Assembly: GCA_002749535.1 (NCBI GenBank)
Contig: MZZL01000392.1
Coordinates: forward strand, 315,229-379,228
Length of the DNA: 64,000 nucleotides
Source of the DNA: Apophysomyces variabilis
Taxonomy: Eukaryota > Mucoromycota > Mucoromycetes > Mucorales > Mucoraceae
Reading direction: 5' to 3'
Shown here: piece after piece, positions 45,201 to 56,882 of the stretch
How positions within the stretch are numbered: the first letter of the stretch is position 1
Layout of the letters: each line of letters opens with the position of its first letter
Translations under genes and position numbers: made by a program
Notes under the pieces: generated by a model
What the model was told of the DNA's origin: nothing
Seen by the model: only the letters and a program-made list of their open reading frames with translations
The model's database searches: none

Positions 45201-46255
45201 TACCCATGCAAAGGACTACAAATCGACAACGATCCATTTCCCGATCTGATCGTAGGAAAGAAGTCCATCTTATTCGTCAAAGATAAAGGAACCAATCGAT
45301 GGAAAGTAAGGATCATTCTGATAGTCAAGGAGTCTATATTATTTTAAACTTGGGAGAATGATCGTTTAGATGATGGGAGACACCTACCCACTGTCCGCAT
45401 CTGGTAGGCGCACAAGGAGCACCTATGGACCTATCCATCGAATGTACGAATCTAGCCGGCCGCTAGTCATTACAGTACCCAGCACGATGGATAACAGTGC
45501 ATTTAACCATGCAGGCCTGCAGATTGCACATGACTGGTATAGGCAAACATATGTACGCCACGGGCGTTCCTTATTTGTTTCTTGTTTATTTTATGCATGT
45601 ACGTAAGGTATCTGTATGGACGCGGCGATGCACAGATAGTCCCGGACAACCATCCAGCGTTTGAGCTAAGCTCTTCACCCGATGACGTTTATTATCGAAT
45701 CTATCTCGGTCTACCTAGTCAAAACAAGGAGACAGATCGTCTGCTATCCTTCAGACCTGGGGATATAGTTCTTTCCAAAGATCGCATTAGGGTTGGTCAT
45801 CGTGAATTTACAGAGCCTGGTACAGGTAGGTCTATTCAAAGAATGCCCTTTGCGTTTCTTTTCTTGGTTAAAAAAGCCAACTCATACATTCGCCTTGGAT
45901 GCTACTATGTATTTTAGGGATTCTTTTCCTTTGGAAAGGAATCCATAGTAACGAAATAGCCATTATCGTTGCTGGTTTAGATGCTGTTGGTTTTGATTTG
46001 GCATGGCGTTTATTACCTAAACGAACAGGCATGATGATCCCAGAATGGAGTAAGGCCAGAGAAGAAACAGTATGTGAGGGTGCTTACCGGTGACTGTAGT
46101 CGTGATTGGTAGCGAGTCAAAACAGAAAGGTCTAGGCGGTATTTTGGGCGCTGGGTAAGATATTTTCCCTTTTCCTAACAAGGGTAAAACTAACCATTGT
46201 TTGTTGATTTTTGAACAGCTACTTTGACAATCAATGGAACGCATTCGGTTATTAA
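42298..46255 (+). CDS. Large alpha/beta-hydrolase, S9 (prolyl-oligopeptidase-like) family, many exons
   Basis: Predicted serine hydrolase of about 850-900 aa. The N-terminal half is a beta-sandwich-like region (WEILGPFPIGTREQDFGADS, FYLDNQRYSGDAYSY, ISLDTGKHTVIIRIVHDVRV). The catalytic domain begins NKPIILALHGAGVEASELFW and continues through IVFPTGRTPWGYDWHGPS, WVIGDPDRLIYIGHSNGGQG (nucleophile Ser in G-H-S-N-G), GGSDDNVPPIHTRKF (probable Asp) and EVPGQGHWW (probable His). A C-terminal extension follows and ends YFDNQWNAFGY. The serine motif is encoded by an apparent 22-nt exon (44213-44234). One junction near 45550-45605 could not be put in phase by eye. Substrate unknown; metal- and protease-type activities were not inferred beyond the triad. 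Divergent from the GH38 gene. Confidence 0.8.
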
Positions 46256-46422
46256 AATGTCACACGTCTGCTTCGATAGGGTGCTGCTCTGAACGATAAG
46301 CCCTATTTTCCCATGCGTCACATTATGTTTGCATAAAACCATATCCATTATATAAGCCAGAAGTAGTGGTTATCTTAATTTTTTTTTTCTCTTTCGCTGC
46401 TTTCCTTCCATTTTCCTTTTGA

Positions 46423-47760
46423 ATGGGCATGGCGCAAGACGATCCAACATCCTCAATTCCAGTGATTGATTTTTCTTTATTTGAGTCGGATCCAAAGAAG
46501 TGTGGCCAGATTGTATTTGAGGCGGCTAAGAATGTAGGCTTCTTCTATCTTCGCAATTTCGGCATTGAAAAAGACCGCGTCCAGAAACTGTTCGACTTGG
46601 TAAGACAACAGCAAATCTTGCTGATTCACAATACTAGTCTGTTTCCCTTTTTTAACTTAGTTCATCTTGAATAGAGTCAGTCATTTTTTGCATTGCCAAT
46701 GGAAGAGAAGCTTAAATATGTGAATGCAAAGGATAATTTAGGCTATCTACCGTTAAATCAAGAAAAGTAAGACGATAGAACATAATATAGACAGGATTCA
46801 CTGTCTTGTATTTGATTTAGAGTTGATGTGGACAGTAATGCGCTTGAAGAGAAAGAGTAAGATCAATTCAATGGAGGCATGGTTGGGTTTGACAACAGGA
46901 ATCGCTGTGGATAGGTCTTTCCATTTTCAGAAACAGCGAGGTCAACACCTACCAGCGCTGTTGGACGAACATGCGGAAGAAATCCATCAGTTCATACGGG
47001 TAAGAGATAGGATTTGGAAGGCGAGATCTAATAATGTACGGATTAGGATTGCCATGCTTTGTCATTGAAAGTAACGATGTGTCTTGCTCTAGGCCTCGAG
47101 GTAACAGCCAAATTCAAGGTTTGACCACGTGGAAAAAGTATCGATGTCTCTTTTCATTTTTAGATTCCAGAAGACCAAGGCGGTGAACGATGGTTTTCGG
47201 ATAGACATGCATTTGAGGCGGAATCGCGTGATGTCTTGAGGATCCTGCATTATCCGCCCTGCGCCTCTGCAGAGGATGCGGACACCATCCGAATTGGAGC
47301 GTAAGCAAATAGGAAGATTTGCCCGCTATCAAAAATAGATAGAACCACAAAAAAGTCAGACTGCTAAAATGATTCTCCGTTGGTTAGGCACTCCGATTAC
47401 GGTTCAGTAACCATATTATTCCAAAAAGGAGTTGGAGGACTGGAGATCCAGAAGAACCAAGAGGATGATTCGGAATGGATAGAAGCACCTGCCATACCGG
47501 ATACGGTGATAGTGAATTTGGGTGATTGTTTGGGATATTGGACGAATGGATTACTTCGATCGACGAGACATCGCGTGGTATTCAAACCAGAGACGCGAGC
47601 ACAGCCTCGTTATAGTATGGCTTTCTTCTTGCAAGGAGGAAATATCCCTCTGGACCCAATACCTAGTCCTTTTGTTTCAAACCAATTCCAAGGCGAAATC
47701 ATTACAGCAGCCCAGCATTTGGAAAACAAACTTAAAGCTTCCCGAGGTGACCCTTACTGA
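46423..47760 (+). CDS. 2-oxoglutarate/Fe(II)-dependent dioxygenase (isopenicillin-N-synthase-like fold)
   Basis: Multi-exon gene in tandem after the hydrolase (167 bp after its stop). The N-terminal DIOX_N module is SIPVIDFSLFESDPKKCG, EAAKNVGFFYLRNFGI and QSFFALPMEEKLKYVN. Central exons give LPALLDEHAEEIHQFIR joined to DCHALSLKVTMCLALGLEIP. The C-terminal catalytic half begins LRILHYPPCA and carries the iron triad H-x-D...H (HSDYGSVTILFQ; STRHRVVF) and the 2-oxoglutarate-binding R-x-S (QPRYSMAFF). One splice near 46858-46903 is uncertain. Members hydroxylate or oxidise small molecules; the substrate cannot be inferred. No neighbouring biosynthetic core enzyme supports a secondary-metabolite cluster. 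Confidence 0.88.
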
Positions 47761-47919
47761 AGGTTTTTTTTCTTGCTAACTCCAAAAAAAGAAACCTTAA
47801 ATAAGAAATAAAGCAGGTTTTGGTCATCCTCCTCAAAATTCCACTTCTTCTCTCTCTCTTTCTCTCTCTTCTCTTTTTATTCTTCCTTTTTTTGTGTTCT
47901 TTTTCCTTCATGTTGGTCG

Positions 47920-48577
47920 ATGAGTGCGTTGGATAGAGAATCAAGATCATCCTTTGTTACGAACCAAAAGGATTGTCATCAGATCAAACCCGTCATTCCT
48001 ATCAAACCAAAACCATTGTGTACCAAAAACCAGGAGGAGCTGATCAAAACCCCAATTTCCCCGTCTGTGTCTGACACGCTCCGATCTCCTGTCAATAGTA
48101 ACACCACCAACACCGCTACCATGATCGCCACCGTAGAAAATGTCGACACTATAAAACATGATCTAGCATGTAATGAAAGCAACGACGATCTCCGCATGCT
48201 TTCTTTACCCCGACCTTTGTCTGTCCGAGAACTTTGTGAAAAATTCCAATCCGCTTCTCCTGGCCTGTCATTGGTAAGTTGATAACCTTTTTTTTTTCTC
48301 GAATACAGAAGCCAAAAAAAACCTCCTTTTATCACCTACGCCTCCGTGTCAAATATAGGGGTAGGAGGTGTTTCTGTGTATCAAAGGATATGTGCGCTAA
48401 CCAGAGTGAACGCGAGCGCCCAAAAGAAAGAATAGTTTGGGTGACTGGTTGGATAGACAAATGAGAAGGAGAGAGACTAGGAAAACAGGGAGTAATTAGA
48501 TTGAATGTGTGCTTGGATACAAAGAGAGAGTGTCTCAAAAAGAAAGAGAGAGCGTGTATGTGTATATGGTGTGAGAG

Positions 48578-48640
<63 letters not shown>

Positions 48641-51600
48641 AGAGAGAGAGAAGGTGTGTGTGTGTATGTGCGTGCAGATTTCATTGGGTGTCTAGTACAT
48701 AAAAGACCAAGTCATTGATTCCCCTTATGTTCCTTTTTTTTTCTTTTTTTTTTTCGCTTTGCTTTTTTTTTTCTTTCTTTTTTGGCTAGCCATCGAACAC
48801 ATTCAATCCTTCCATGACAAGACTTGCGTCTGCCAGAGTGGATGAATTATCCAGTCGACGTCGCCTGTCAGAGCCACACAATACACCTCGAAGGAAACAA
48901 GCACCGCCACCTTTGCCCCCAAAGACATGGAAAACGCACCCAACACTTGGCGAAGATGCTTTCATGTCTACGAAATCATTGCAGAACAAATCGAGTTTAT
49001 CATCATCCATCACGACAACTTCCTTTGCTTCTGATCTAAGCAGTTGTCTATATACCAAAGGTTCCTCTTCACCTCTATCACCTACCTCACCCAAATCACC
49101 TCTATCCCTCATATCACCTACCTGGCCTACTTCACCAACGATCCATTCCGACGAACTTTCCGCAAGGATACGTCCACGTCCTGCTCCTCTTTCACTTCCT
49201 ACACCCAGTCCCAATGCGTTAGCTCAGCATTTTAGCACTCAATTACGGTCATCGCCATCCACCCTGCATATAGGACCCGCCATCCCTCGCTCCACCACAG
49301 GCACCAAAGTTAACAGTCAGATCAATTCCTTCTCAACCGCCACACGAGCGAGACAGTACGGTTCTGCGCTCACTCACTGGCTCAGAGGCTCTTCCGATGA
49401 CGATTCCGTCAGAAGAGCACGCAAAGATTCCATCACCATTATTTCCAAAGCACCTGTGATTTGTACTTCACCCACTTCTCTCCGACCCGTCTCCTTCTCC
49501 TCTTACTGCTCCTTGGATGATCTACCATCATCACCCACATCACCACCACCATCGTCTATCTCTGTGGCTTCCGATACATCTATCAGACGTTTCAGGATCA
49601 TCCAGGAGTTGTTAGAAACGGAAAAAGCTTATCATCAAGACATGAAATTAGTGAAAGAGGTTTATTACGATCCCGCCATAGCCTCCCACTCTCCCTTGAC
49701 CCAACAGGATGTTCGTCGCGTATTTTCCAACTTAGTAGGGATCCTCGAACTGGAAGACGAATTTGTTCCACGTTTAGAAATGGCATGTCAATCATCATGT
49801 GGCGATAACATAACGATTGGCGGCGTGTTTAGGGATATGGTAAAACAAAGAAAAAGAAGTCCTTTTTTAAGGAGGATGGTGCGTGTGTTTTTATTTACGT
49901 GGTCAAACAATAGATGGAACCTATCGCCAACGTTTATGCTGAATTTTGCAAACGACATCAAGATGCCATCGTCAAGTTACAGGAACTAGAGAGCAGGCCG
50001 GATGCATGCCAATTTCTCAAAGTAAGTATTTCTTCTGTATTCGAGAAAAAACAAATAGAGAGCAAAACAAAACTGTGTACACTCATATAAACAAGCAAAG
50101 ACGCTAACTTACGTCAATGTTTTTTTTTCTTTTCGCTTATTCCTTTTTTGTTGCATAGCACTGTGAAACCCGCATGCAGGGTCGTACGACATGCTGGGAT
50201 TTGGGCAGTTTGTTAATTAAGCCTGTCCAGCGTGTGCTCAAATACCCCTTGCTGTTACGAGTAAGTCTTCTTTTTCTTTTTCATTTCTTTTTCATTTTCA
50301 TTTCTTTTTCACTTCTACTATGGCTTGTGAGTTTTTACTTTCCAGTGTTTTACAAGTTTCATAAATATTAACAAATTTCCAATGTAGGCACTCTGTGCCT
50401 CTACGCCAGTCTCTCATCCTGACCATCCGCAGTTGGTGGCTGCTGCCAAGGGAATGGAACAAGTGGCTGAACATATTAATGAAACCAAGTTACGTAAAGA
50501 TATGGTCGAAAAGATCGTTCACGAAAAGAAAAAGCCAGAATTCAAGGTAAAATGATTACATGGAGACGATAACCCATCATTCATCAATAAGGTTCTCTTT
50601 CATTCTTTATCCCTTTCGTTCTCTCTCTCTCTCTGGTTTACTAGATGATGTAAGTATTTTGGTAACGTAGAAAAACGACGGAATAGTCCTCAATTACCAA
50701 AAAGTCTAAAACCGTATTCGCTAGCAATTTTACCCTGCGATCTCAGCGAATGAAGCCATCAAGGAAAATAGGCACAGCAGTGACCACTCGGGATTTGGAA
50801 TTTGACACCTTACATGCACAATTCCAGCGAACACGGGACACGGTCCATCAGTTGGCACGCGATATCCATGGCTGGGTACGCCGAGTCAAGGATCACTTTG
50901 ACCATCTTGCAATGCTTTCTACCAGTTTTGACGCCGTTTACAGTTCGTCAGGTGGTGTTCGTGTAAAAAGCCTTGCACAAATTCGAGAATGGCATCACTT
51001 GATGTTGAATTTCCCAGCTACTGTCGGCCAAGAACTCGTGCGTATCTCTTGTTTCTTTCTTTTTTCCTGTTCTCTTTCCTATATTTAACGAGAGATCGTC
51101 CTCTCTCCCTCCCTCTTTTGTTTTAACGCGTGTGATGCCAATGAACAAACAGAATAACCTTTTCCTTTTCTTAGGAAGCCATGATGCAGGGACATGTACA
51201 TGACCGTATTCATGCATTACTTCAACTTTTTGAGAACCCTTCGGAGGTCATTCACAGACGGGCACAAAGTTTATTGGATTACGATCTTGTTCAGGAGATG
51301 AAGGCCAAAGGTGCTGTGCCTGACAAACAACTTCAAGCTTCAGCCGATGCTTATGGCCCGATCAACGCTCAATTGCTGGACGAGCTGCCCAAATTCCTCC
51401 AATTAGCCAACCGTTACATTGACGTCGTGATAGGTGAATTAGCGAGAGTACAATCTCAGTTTATGGCACAGATCACACAGGAATGGCAAAAATTGGGAAG
51501 CTGGCCTAGTAGCCCGTATCGTACGGACGGTCGCGACAACAGTAACAATGTGCTGGATGGAGTGATTCGTTGTTATCTAAAGGAGATGGTGAATGTCCAG

Positions 51601-52150
51601 GAAAAAGTGGATGCGATCGACATCATCAATATCAAACGAAAAAGATCCTCCATCCTACATCAGCGAACACAGGAGCCATCCCATCCGCACTATCGGCATA
51701 GCACCAACAGTAGCCGAAGCAATAGCAGTAGTAGCAGTAACAGCACCAACAGTACGACAAGTACGAGTGGCACGAGCAGCACAGCGATGACAGCTGATAG
51801 CGTTTGCGATCGAAGCAGTCGACGATGGAGTGGTACTCGTCGTCTCCAAAGGAAAACTAAGATTGAACCCAAGGATGATATGGATGGAACGCCTTCATTG
51901 TTATGTGCTGGAGAAGATGGTAAGCCTGATAAATTTAAGCAAGAAGAAAAAAGCATCACTCATATTTTTATTACCTTCAACAATGTTAGATACCGATTCT
52001 TCTGTCTCCGGTCGCATGTCCAGATACATGAAACCATTCCAAGTTATGGATGGAAATGGCCCGGACCATCGTCATCATCATCATCCAGCACCAATTCGCA
52101 GCAAACCAAGATCTCTCACTGTACAACATCCCAGTTATATTGATATGTAG
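47920..52150 (+). CDS. Rho guanine-nucleotide exchange factor with DH and BAR domains
   Basis: Activates Rho/Cdc42-type GTPases at membranes. Exon 1 (from ATG 47920) encodes a Ser/Thr/Pro-rich region with KPVIPIKPKPL. A 0.5-kb intron carries a GA microsatellite. Exon 2 (about 48790-49838) continues with poly-proline (KQAPPPLPPKTWK) and Ser/Pro repeats and starts the DH domain (RIIQELLETEKAYHQDMKLV). The DH domain proceeds through MEPIANVYAEFCKRHQDAIV, CWDLGSLLIKPVQRVLKYPL (the conserved DH helix) and LRALCASTPVSHPDH. A BAR-like coiled-coil region follows (DTLHAQFQRTRDTVHQLARD, EAMMQGHVHDRIHALLQLFE, KFLQLANRYIDVVIGEL). The tail is Ser/Asn/Thr-rich and ends with a His/Pro stretch. The DH-BAR order is that of the Tuba/DNMBP and fungal Gef3-like proteins. 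The last intron joins GED to DTDSSVSG. Confidence 0.87.
48571..48660. repeat. (GA)n microsatellite in RhoGEF intron 1
   Basis: An uninterrupted GA run occupies about 48590-48638, bordered by GA-rich and GT-rich imperfect repeats, on the sense strand of the 0.5-kb first intron. Long charged frames across it are artefacts. Confidence 0.95.
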
Positions 52151-52379
52151 TTCATTTTGAAAACCATTATCATGTTTTTATGCATTAGCAAATCATATCG
52201 TATTCATACCCTTTTTATTAACATATAAATCCTATTTTCAACCTTCTTGAGCGATTGCCAGCAAACCTTCCCTTCTTTTCTTTTCTTTTTTTATTTTTTT
52301 GACGAGGGAAATGAATGTGCCGCTTGCTGACTACCGTTTGTTTCAAGTTCTAGCATTGAAAATAACATACATTATTCAT
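52151..52379. other. 3' region of the RhoGEF gene
   Basis: T-rich spacer (for example 52273-52300) with no gene. Confidence 0.45.
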
Positions 52380-52960
52380 CCCAGTTTTCTATTGTTCTTT
52401 TTCTCTTGATACCCGGCAGGGATCAAAAGGAGGATTATTATCGCCAATCGAGGTCACGTTCAAACCAACCAAAGTGATATAGAACAAAGTAACTATACCA
52501 TCACAACAACTATAACACACAGCTGTAGCATGAGGTGCCGGTGTAATATCAAAGATGAGAGCCATTTCGGGTGATCCCATGCGTCAGACAGGCCTAGTAG
52601 CTCACCACTCCTGTGTTTCTCATACAGTATATCCACGTTCATTTCGCAGCTCAGTTTTTGCCCGAGACATCGCTTCGTCCAAGGCATCATTCAGTGCATC
52701 CCGCTTGAAGCTTACGTTGATTCTACTAATACCGATGAGTTTGTCAATCATGGCGGTCGAAAAACGCGGCCGCCCTGTATGCTACATGCTGACAAGAATC
52801 GTCAATAAGGCTTGGATCCCGACATCAAAACTGTGAGAGTTTTGAACGGTCCAAACCTCAATATTCCAGTATTTGATCCTATATCGTCCTACTGAATTAG
52901 ATCCTAAGCTTTCTCACCGACATATCTATCACTTCATCCTCAGATATGGCACCTAATCTG
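52380..52960 (-). pseudogene. Unrecognised decayed coding remnant
   Basis: One minus-strand frame reads VWTVQNSHSFDVGIQALLTI, one stop, then GRPRFSTAMIDKLIGISRIN and KRDALNDALDEAMSRAKTEL before another stop. A different frame continues with ALIFDITPAPHATAVCYSCC and TLFYITLVGLNV. The composition is protein-like and the frame is broken at least twice. A short nucleotide stretch (TATATCACTTTGGTTGGTTTG) resembles one near 61400-61430 (TATACCACTTTGGTTGATTTG), hinting at a repeated element. No family is assigned. Confidence 0.35.
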
Positions 52961-53202
52961 CGACCGCAAGTCCCTTTTGTTTGATATATTGTCTTGGCTG
53001 CTGTCCCTTCAGAGAACGATCAAATCTCTTTTCTAGTGTACTAGTTGAAATTAGATTCCTCAATGAAGACACAGTTGTCAACGAAGTGCAAGTCTTGCTT
53101 CCTTTTTTATTATTGTTATGTCTCATTGTTTTGCCTGAAAATATGAGTAACTTATGCACCTTAAAACAAGAATATGATGACAGAAAAGACATCAACACAG
53201 GT

Positions 53203-54037
53203 TTACTCCATGTTCTTCACTCGGAGTACAGGTGTCTCAGCGGACAAAGAGCTCACAGGAAGATCCTCGCTGTTACCTTCGCCCTTCGCTGGCTTCACGA
53301 TAGTTGGACAGACTACTTGAACCAGGCTTTCCCGGTTGTCTGTTGCCAGGCCAAGAGTTACATCAACAAGGTGGTCGTCATGTTCGTCTCGCAGATCTTT
53401 GATGACGTTCAAAGTCTGAGATACACCCATCCACTTTTACCTTCCAGAAGGGTTCGCACAACCTGAGCGGCATCTCGGGAGCTGGGCCTTTTCCAGGCCT
53501 TCCAAGACAAACACACTGGGAGTCACCATCTCAAGCCCAGAGATTAATGTGCTCACCTTACAAATTGGAAACAATATGAATTCAGTGTAACCGAACATGT
53601 TAGATAATGCTGCAACTTACCACGGGCATGAACAAAGTAGATCTTCAGCTTTTGGAAGAGTTTCGAACTTCTCCCCAGGGGAAGCGTCTGGCAATATCCT
53701 TCAACGTTGCCGCCAAACCGAAGGCAGCCTTTACATGGTCCCGTGCATGTCTGGTTTTGTCCTGATTCCCAAAAGGACCACTTGTTTCTAACAAGACCAG
53801 CTCAATGCCCGAAGAACCCATTAATACTCCGTCGGCTTTATACATTGTTGAATTGTTGGTGGATGAGGGAAACGCAGACAGAAAGATTTCACCGGGGTAA
53901 AATCTAACGTTATCGATGCATTTTGCTACAGCATCCAAGCAGGGCCACACCATACGATAGTTGAATATCGTTTCCAGCAGGTCAACATCGCCGCCATAAG
54001 GCAACACATGCGCAGTACTAATCCGCAAAGGAGGCAT
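53203..54037 (-). pseudogene. Degraded member of the PD-(D/E)XK-like unrecognised family
   Basis: The minus-strand frame 54037-53645 opens MPPLRISTAHVLPYGG and carries KADGVLMGSSGIELVLLETS, a D...E pair like that in the gene at 10674-13161, then RHARDHVKAAFGLAATLKDI. After ARRFPWGE a 1-nt shift gives LFQKLKIYFVHAR and a GTAAG donor. Later segments (LISGLEMVTPSVFVLEGLEK; TLNVIKDLRDEHDDHLVDVT; VVCPTIVKPAKG) are collinear but need further shifts, and the gap TAAAAGTGGATGG.. is too short for an intron. Probably a dying copy lacking its N-terminal half. Confidence 0.5.
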
Positions 54038-54540
54038 AGTTAGATAATTTAATCATTTCCAATACTTCCCCGTACACTTTATTATTGAGCAAAGATCAAA
54101 ACTACAAAGCGGCTCAAACAGAAATCAGGAAGAAGGCCCCGCTTTCTCACTAAGAACGATAAGTCATCTAAAGACTTCAATGAAATGAATATCAAAGGTT
54201 CTAGGGATGAACGCCCTCGTGGTTTTGGTAAATTACAACGTCGCCATCCTTCGCCAGCTTTATGTAATTGAAGATATAGCTTTTTGACATTCTAGGGGAA
54301 TGTGGGGCTTGCATTCAATGAAATATCCACACGCGATTATATGGTGCTCTTCCAATCTGATTATGGAACCTAAAGTTACAGGTAAACACATTTCTAGAAC
54401 GACTTACTTTAGCAATGACACCTTATTCGCCATCATCAAGAAATTCCAACCATGCGTCCCAAAAGTCGTCTTCATCGTCAATTGCTCATGTTAGAATTGA
54501 AGGCTGTCAAATAAACGTTTCGTTATAAGATGACACCTGA
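54038..54540. other. No recognisable gene
   Basis: Spacer upstream of the degraded family member; no coding signal seen. Confidence 0.4.
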
Positions 54541-54555
54541 TACTATATTGCAGTA

Positions 54556-54835
54556 CCATGGCTTGAAATGGGCGGGCCTTAACCGGGAACGTCATAACTG
54601 GGCCGGATCAAGGGATTGACCCATGGCTCACTGTGCTGGCCCAAGATCTTTAACCTGGATCCCAGCACAGTAGGCCTAACACAACAACGCCTGGTCATAG
54701 ACCGTGAGCCAAATCGGGTTGGCCATATTAAGCGGGCCAACTTCATCGTCCGGAAACCCGGGCCCACTAAGGCCCGTCCACCACGTATCCTGTCAAGCCG
54801 GGTCAAATTCCAAGCCTTATGCAGTACTGGTGGAA
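54556..54835. repeat. GGCC-motif-rich patch, possible non-autonomous DNA transposon end
   Basis: In about 280 bp there are around nine GGCC/GGGCC motifs in both orientations (GCGGGCCTTAACC, CTGGGCCGGATC, GCGGGCCAACTT, CCCGGGCCCACTAAGGCCC), in sequence much richer in G+C than its surroundings. Dense GGGCC subterminal motifs are a feature of some hAT-type elements. No terminal inverted repeat or transposase was found, so the call is tentative. Confidence 0.35.
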
Positions 54836-55378
54836 TTTGAGATATTGCTTGGAGGTGTAGAGTCAGGCACAGATTCTGGCGCAGACTCGGATTCGGAAAC
54901 GAATTCAGACTCGAGTGCAACTTCAGGTTCATCTCGTGGTTCAGACTTAGACATGGGGATATGCGCTTCCTTTGCGTCGGCTGTCACCCAAACTTCAGTT
55001 GCACATCTTCTCTCCGCTTCTTACCATCTTTGGTAATTTGCCGTTTGTTTGTTTTATTGTTATCATCTTCGCTTCGTCTCTTTTCCTTCATTGCTAACAG
55101 CAAGGAAATAGATGAGAATACGCTAAATAGTTAAATGGAAGCTCATTATGTTACTAATCATCAAAACCTTATTTTTCACGAAAGCATGAGTTCTAACAGC
55201 ACATACGTGCATGCGCAAAAGAAAACACCCACGTCGCTTGCCAAGGACAAATTGGCATTGATCAGCCCCCCCGGCGTTGTTGTACGGTGACGGTATCATG
55301 AGTCCCTTTCTTCGTGTTAAAAAATGAATGCGTTGCTGTCGTAACTGATAAACATCAACGAATCAGTGGAGGCTGATG
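54836..55378. other. No recognisable gene
   Basis: Includes a Ser/Asp-type low-complexity frame (about 54850-54960; GCAGACTCGGATTCGG..) of no clear origin. Otherwise nothing was recognised. Confidence 0.4.
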
Positions 55379-56095
55379 TTATCGTCGTATGTGCGTCGCG
55401 CAAGTTATATTGTCGGATTGTTGCTCGGAAAACCTTGGCCTAGGATTCTTCTTGTGGTACAGGGATACTTCACCAGACGGTGTGTGCAGCACAGTTTGTT
55501 CCAGTTGGAGATTGAAGATGAGAGAATTAAGGGCAGAAGTGCCGCGACTAAGGCGTCCTGCGGAAGATGTCGGGCACGATGTAGGGAATTTCGCTTGTAG
55601 GATAGCGGTCCGCTCTTGCATACCATGTAGCTTGGCTAGGTTTCGCATCACTTTGGTTTTGGAGTGGGGATGAGCACCATAGATCATCCGCATAGAGGTA
55701 TTCTGAGTGCCTTCGACTTCCTTGAGCTGAGTTTTGGTGAACGAGATAATTGCTAAACCATTTTCCAGCTTGGGGCGGATAAATTGGGCAAACAACCTAC
55801 TCGCTAAGAAGCAGGAAAAGGCAGAGGGGTTGAGGCGGATATGGTTGAGGATGGGCATGCTGGTCAGCGCTGATGACGCTTTTCGCGCGATAATTGCTTA
55901 GCAACTAATCAACCGTTGTTGTTTATTGACACACCAAGGTATGCAAACGAAGAGGCAGCCGGTATTGGTGTGTCATACAGTGGATGAATAAAAGCAGATC
56001 GAGAAGGCTGTATGACGACGCACTTTTCCGGATTCCCCTAGGACCAAGTTTGCGAAGCAAGGTTCAAGGAATGAGAAATTACGGCAAATTAATGC
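55379..56095 (-). mobile_element. Second non-LTR (LINE) retrotransposon remnant
   Basis: Minus-strand order: NPEKCVVIQPSRSAFIHPLY, then AASSFAYLGVSINNNG (end of the reverse-transcriptase region, typical YLGV strand), a stop, then MPILNHIRLNPSAF, FLASRLFAQFIRPKLENGLA, TQNTSMRMIYGAHPHSKTKV, MRNLAKLHGMQERTAILQAK. It parallels the remnant at 14797-15695 (FYRQFVR..QLVYGLAI; CLHMIYGA) but extends further toward the reverse-transcriptase core. It is broken by stops, so inactive. The two copies differ enough to suggest separate old insertions or subfamilies. Confidence 0.75.
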
Positions 56096-56882
56096 CTTGA
56101 CCTTCATTTAAGTAGAACCATTTATCAGGTTTGCTGTTAACATTTCCATTGATTTTACGCATTTTAAGGATCAACAGCTCTCTGTCCACAGAGTAAGACT
56201 CGAAGCAAAACTTTTTAGAAGCTGTGTATTATCAAGTGAGTATCCGCGACTTTTACGGATTGCAAAACCAAGAGGGAAAATCCAAATGTCACAGGTAACA
56301 TCAATGAGAAGCCTGCGTTATTTTATGCATATACTCAGGACACAATCTGTATATGCAAAACCATGCAATGTAAAAGAGTGACGTGATTCTCGTTCAAAAG
56401 ATGAAACCCAAAAATGCAGGAGAAAAGCGGGCTTCAGGAGTCAGGAGTCAAACAAGTCAATTGGCAATACAAATAAACGGTAGGACCTGGTCATGTGAGT
56501 TGGTCGCCGTATAGTTGCATAAAAGAAGCTAACGTAAATCGTTACAGAAGCTTGTCAAAGAAAGGGGTATGGATGGGGAGGCCTCGCTTCCACGCTCTAT
56601 GGCAAGCAAAAGGTTTTCACTTTAATCTAGCCAGTAGATCTGAATATAAAATTGTTGCACTCATTGTGCTTGTGACACCCGTATGCATCATTGACTCACT
56701 ATCGCTTTTGTACTCTGGAAACGTGGAAGCGATGCCTTTGTTCCATTGCATGAAAATGTTGTGTCCATAGTTTACCATAAAATCTCGCCTTGTGACATCA
56801 CTTGACAGTGCTTGATTTAAAGTCCGCATTAAACTTTCTCTCTCCCTTGTCGGGCGCGGAGAGAAAGAGAGACGGACCCATC
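56096..56882. other. Spacer and COX11 upstream region
   Basis: No gene recognised. Just upstream of the COX11 ATG a 9-bp inverted repeat (CTTTCTCTC..GAGAGAAAG, about 56834-56869) brackets TCCCTTGTCGGGCGCG and could form a leader hairpin. Confidence 0.4.

Noticed and set aside
46255..47760. A secondary-metabolite gene cluster around the 2OG oxygenase
   Set aside because: Neighbours are a hydrolase and a RhoGEF; no backbone synthase, P450 or transporter is present.
48501..48702. Arg/Glu-repeat frames over the GA microsatellite
   Set aside because: Simple-sequence artefacts within an intron.
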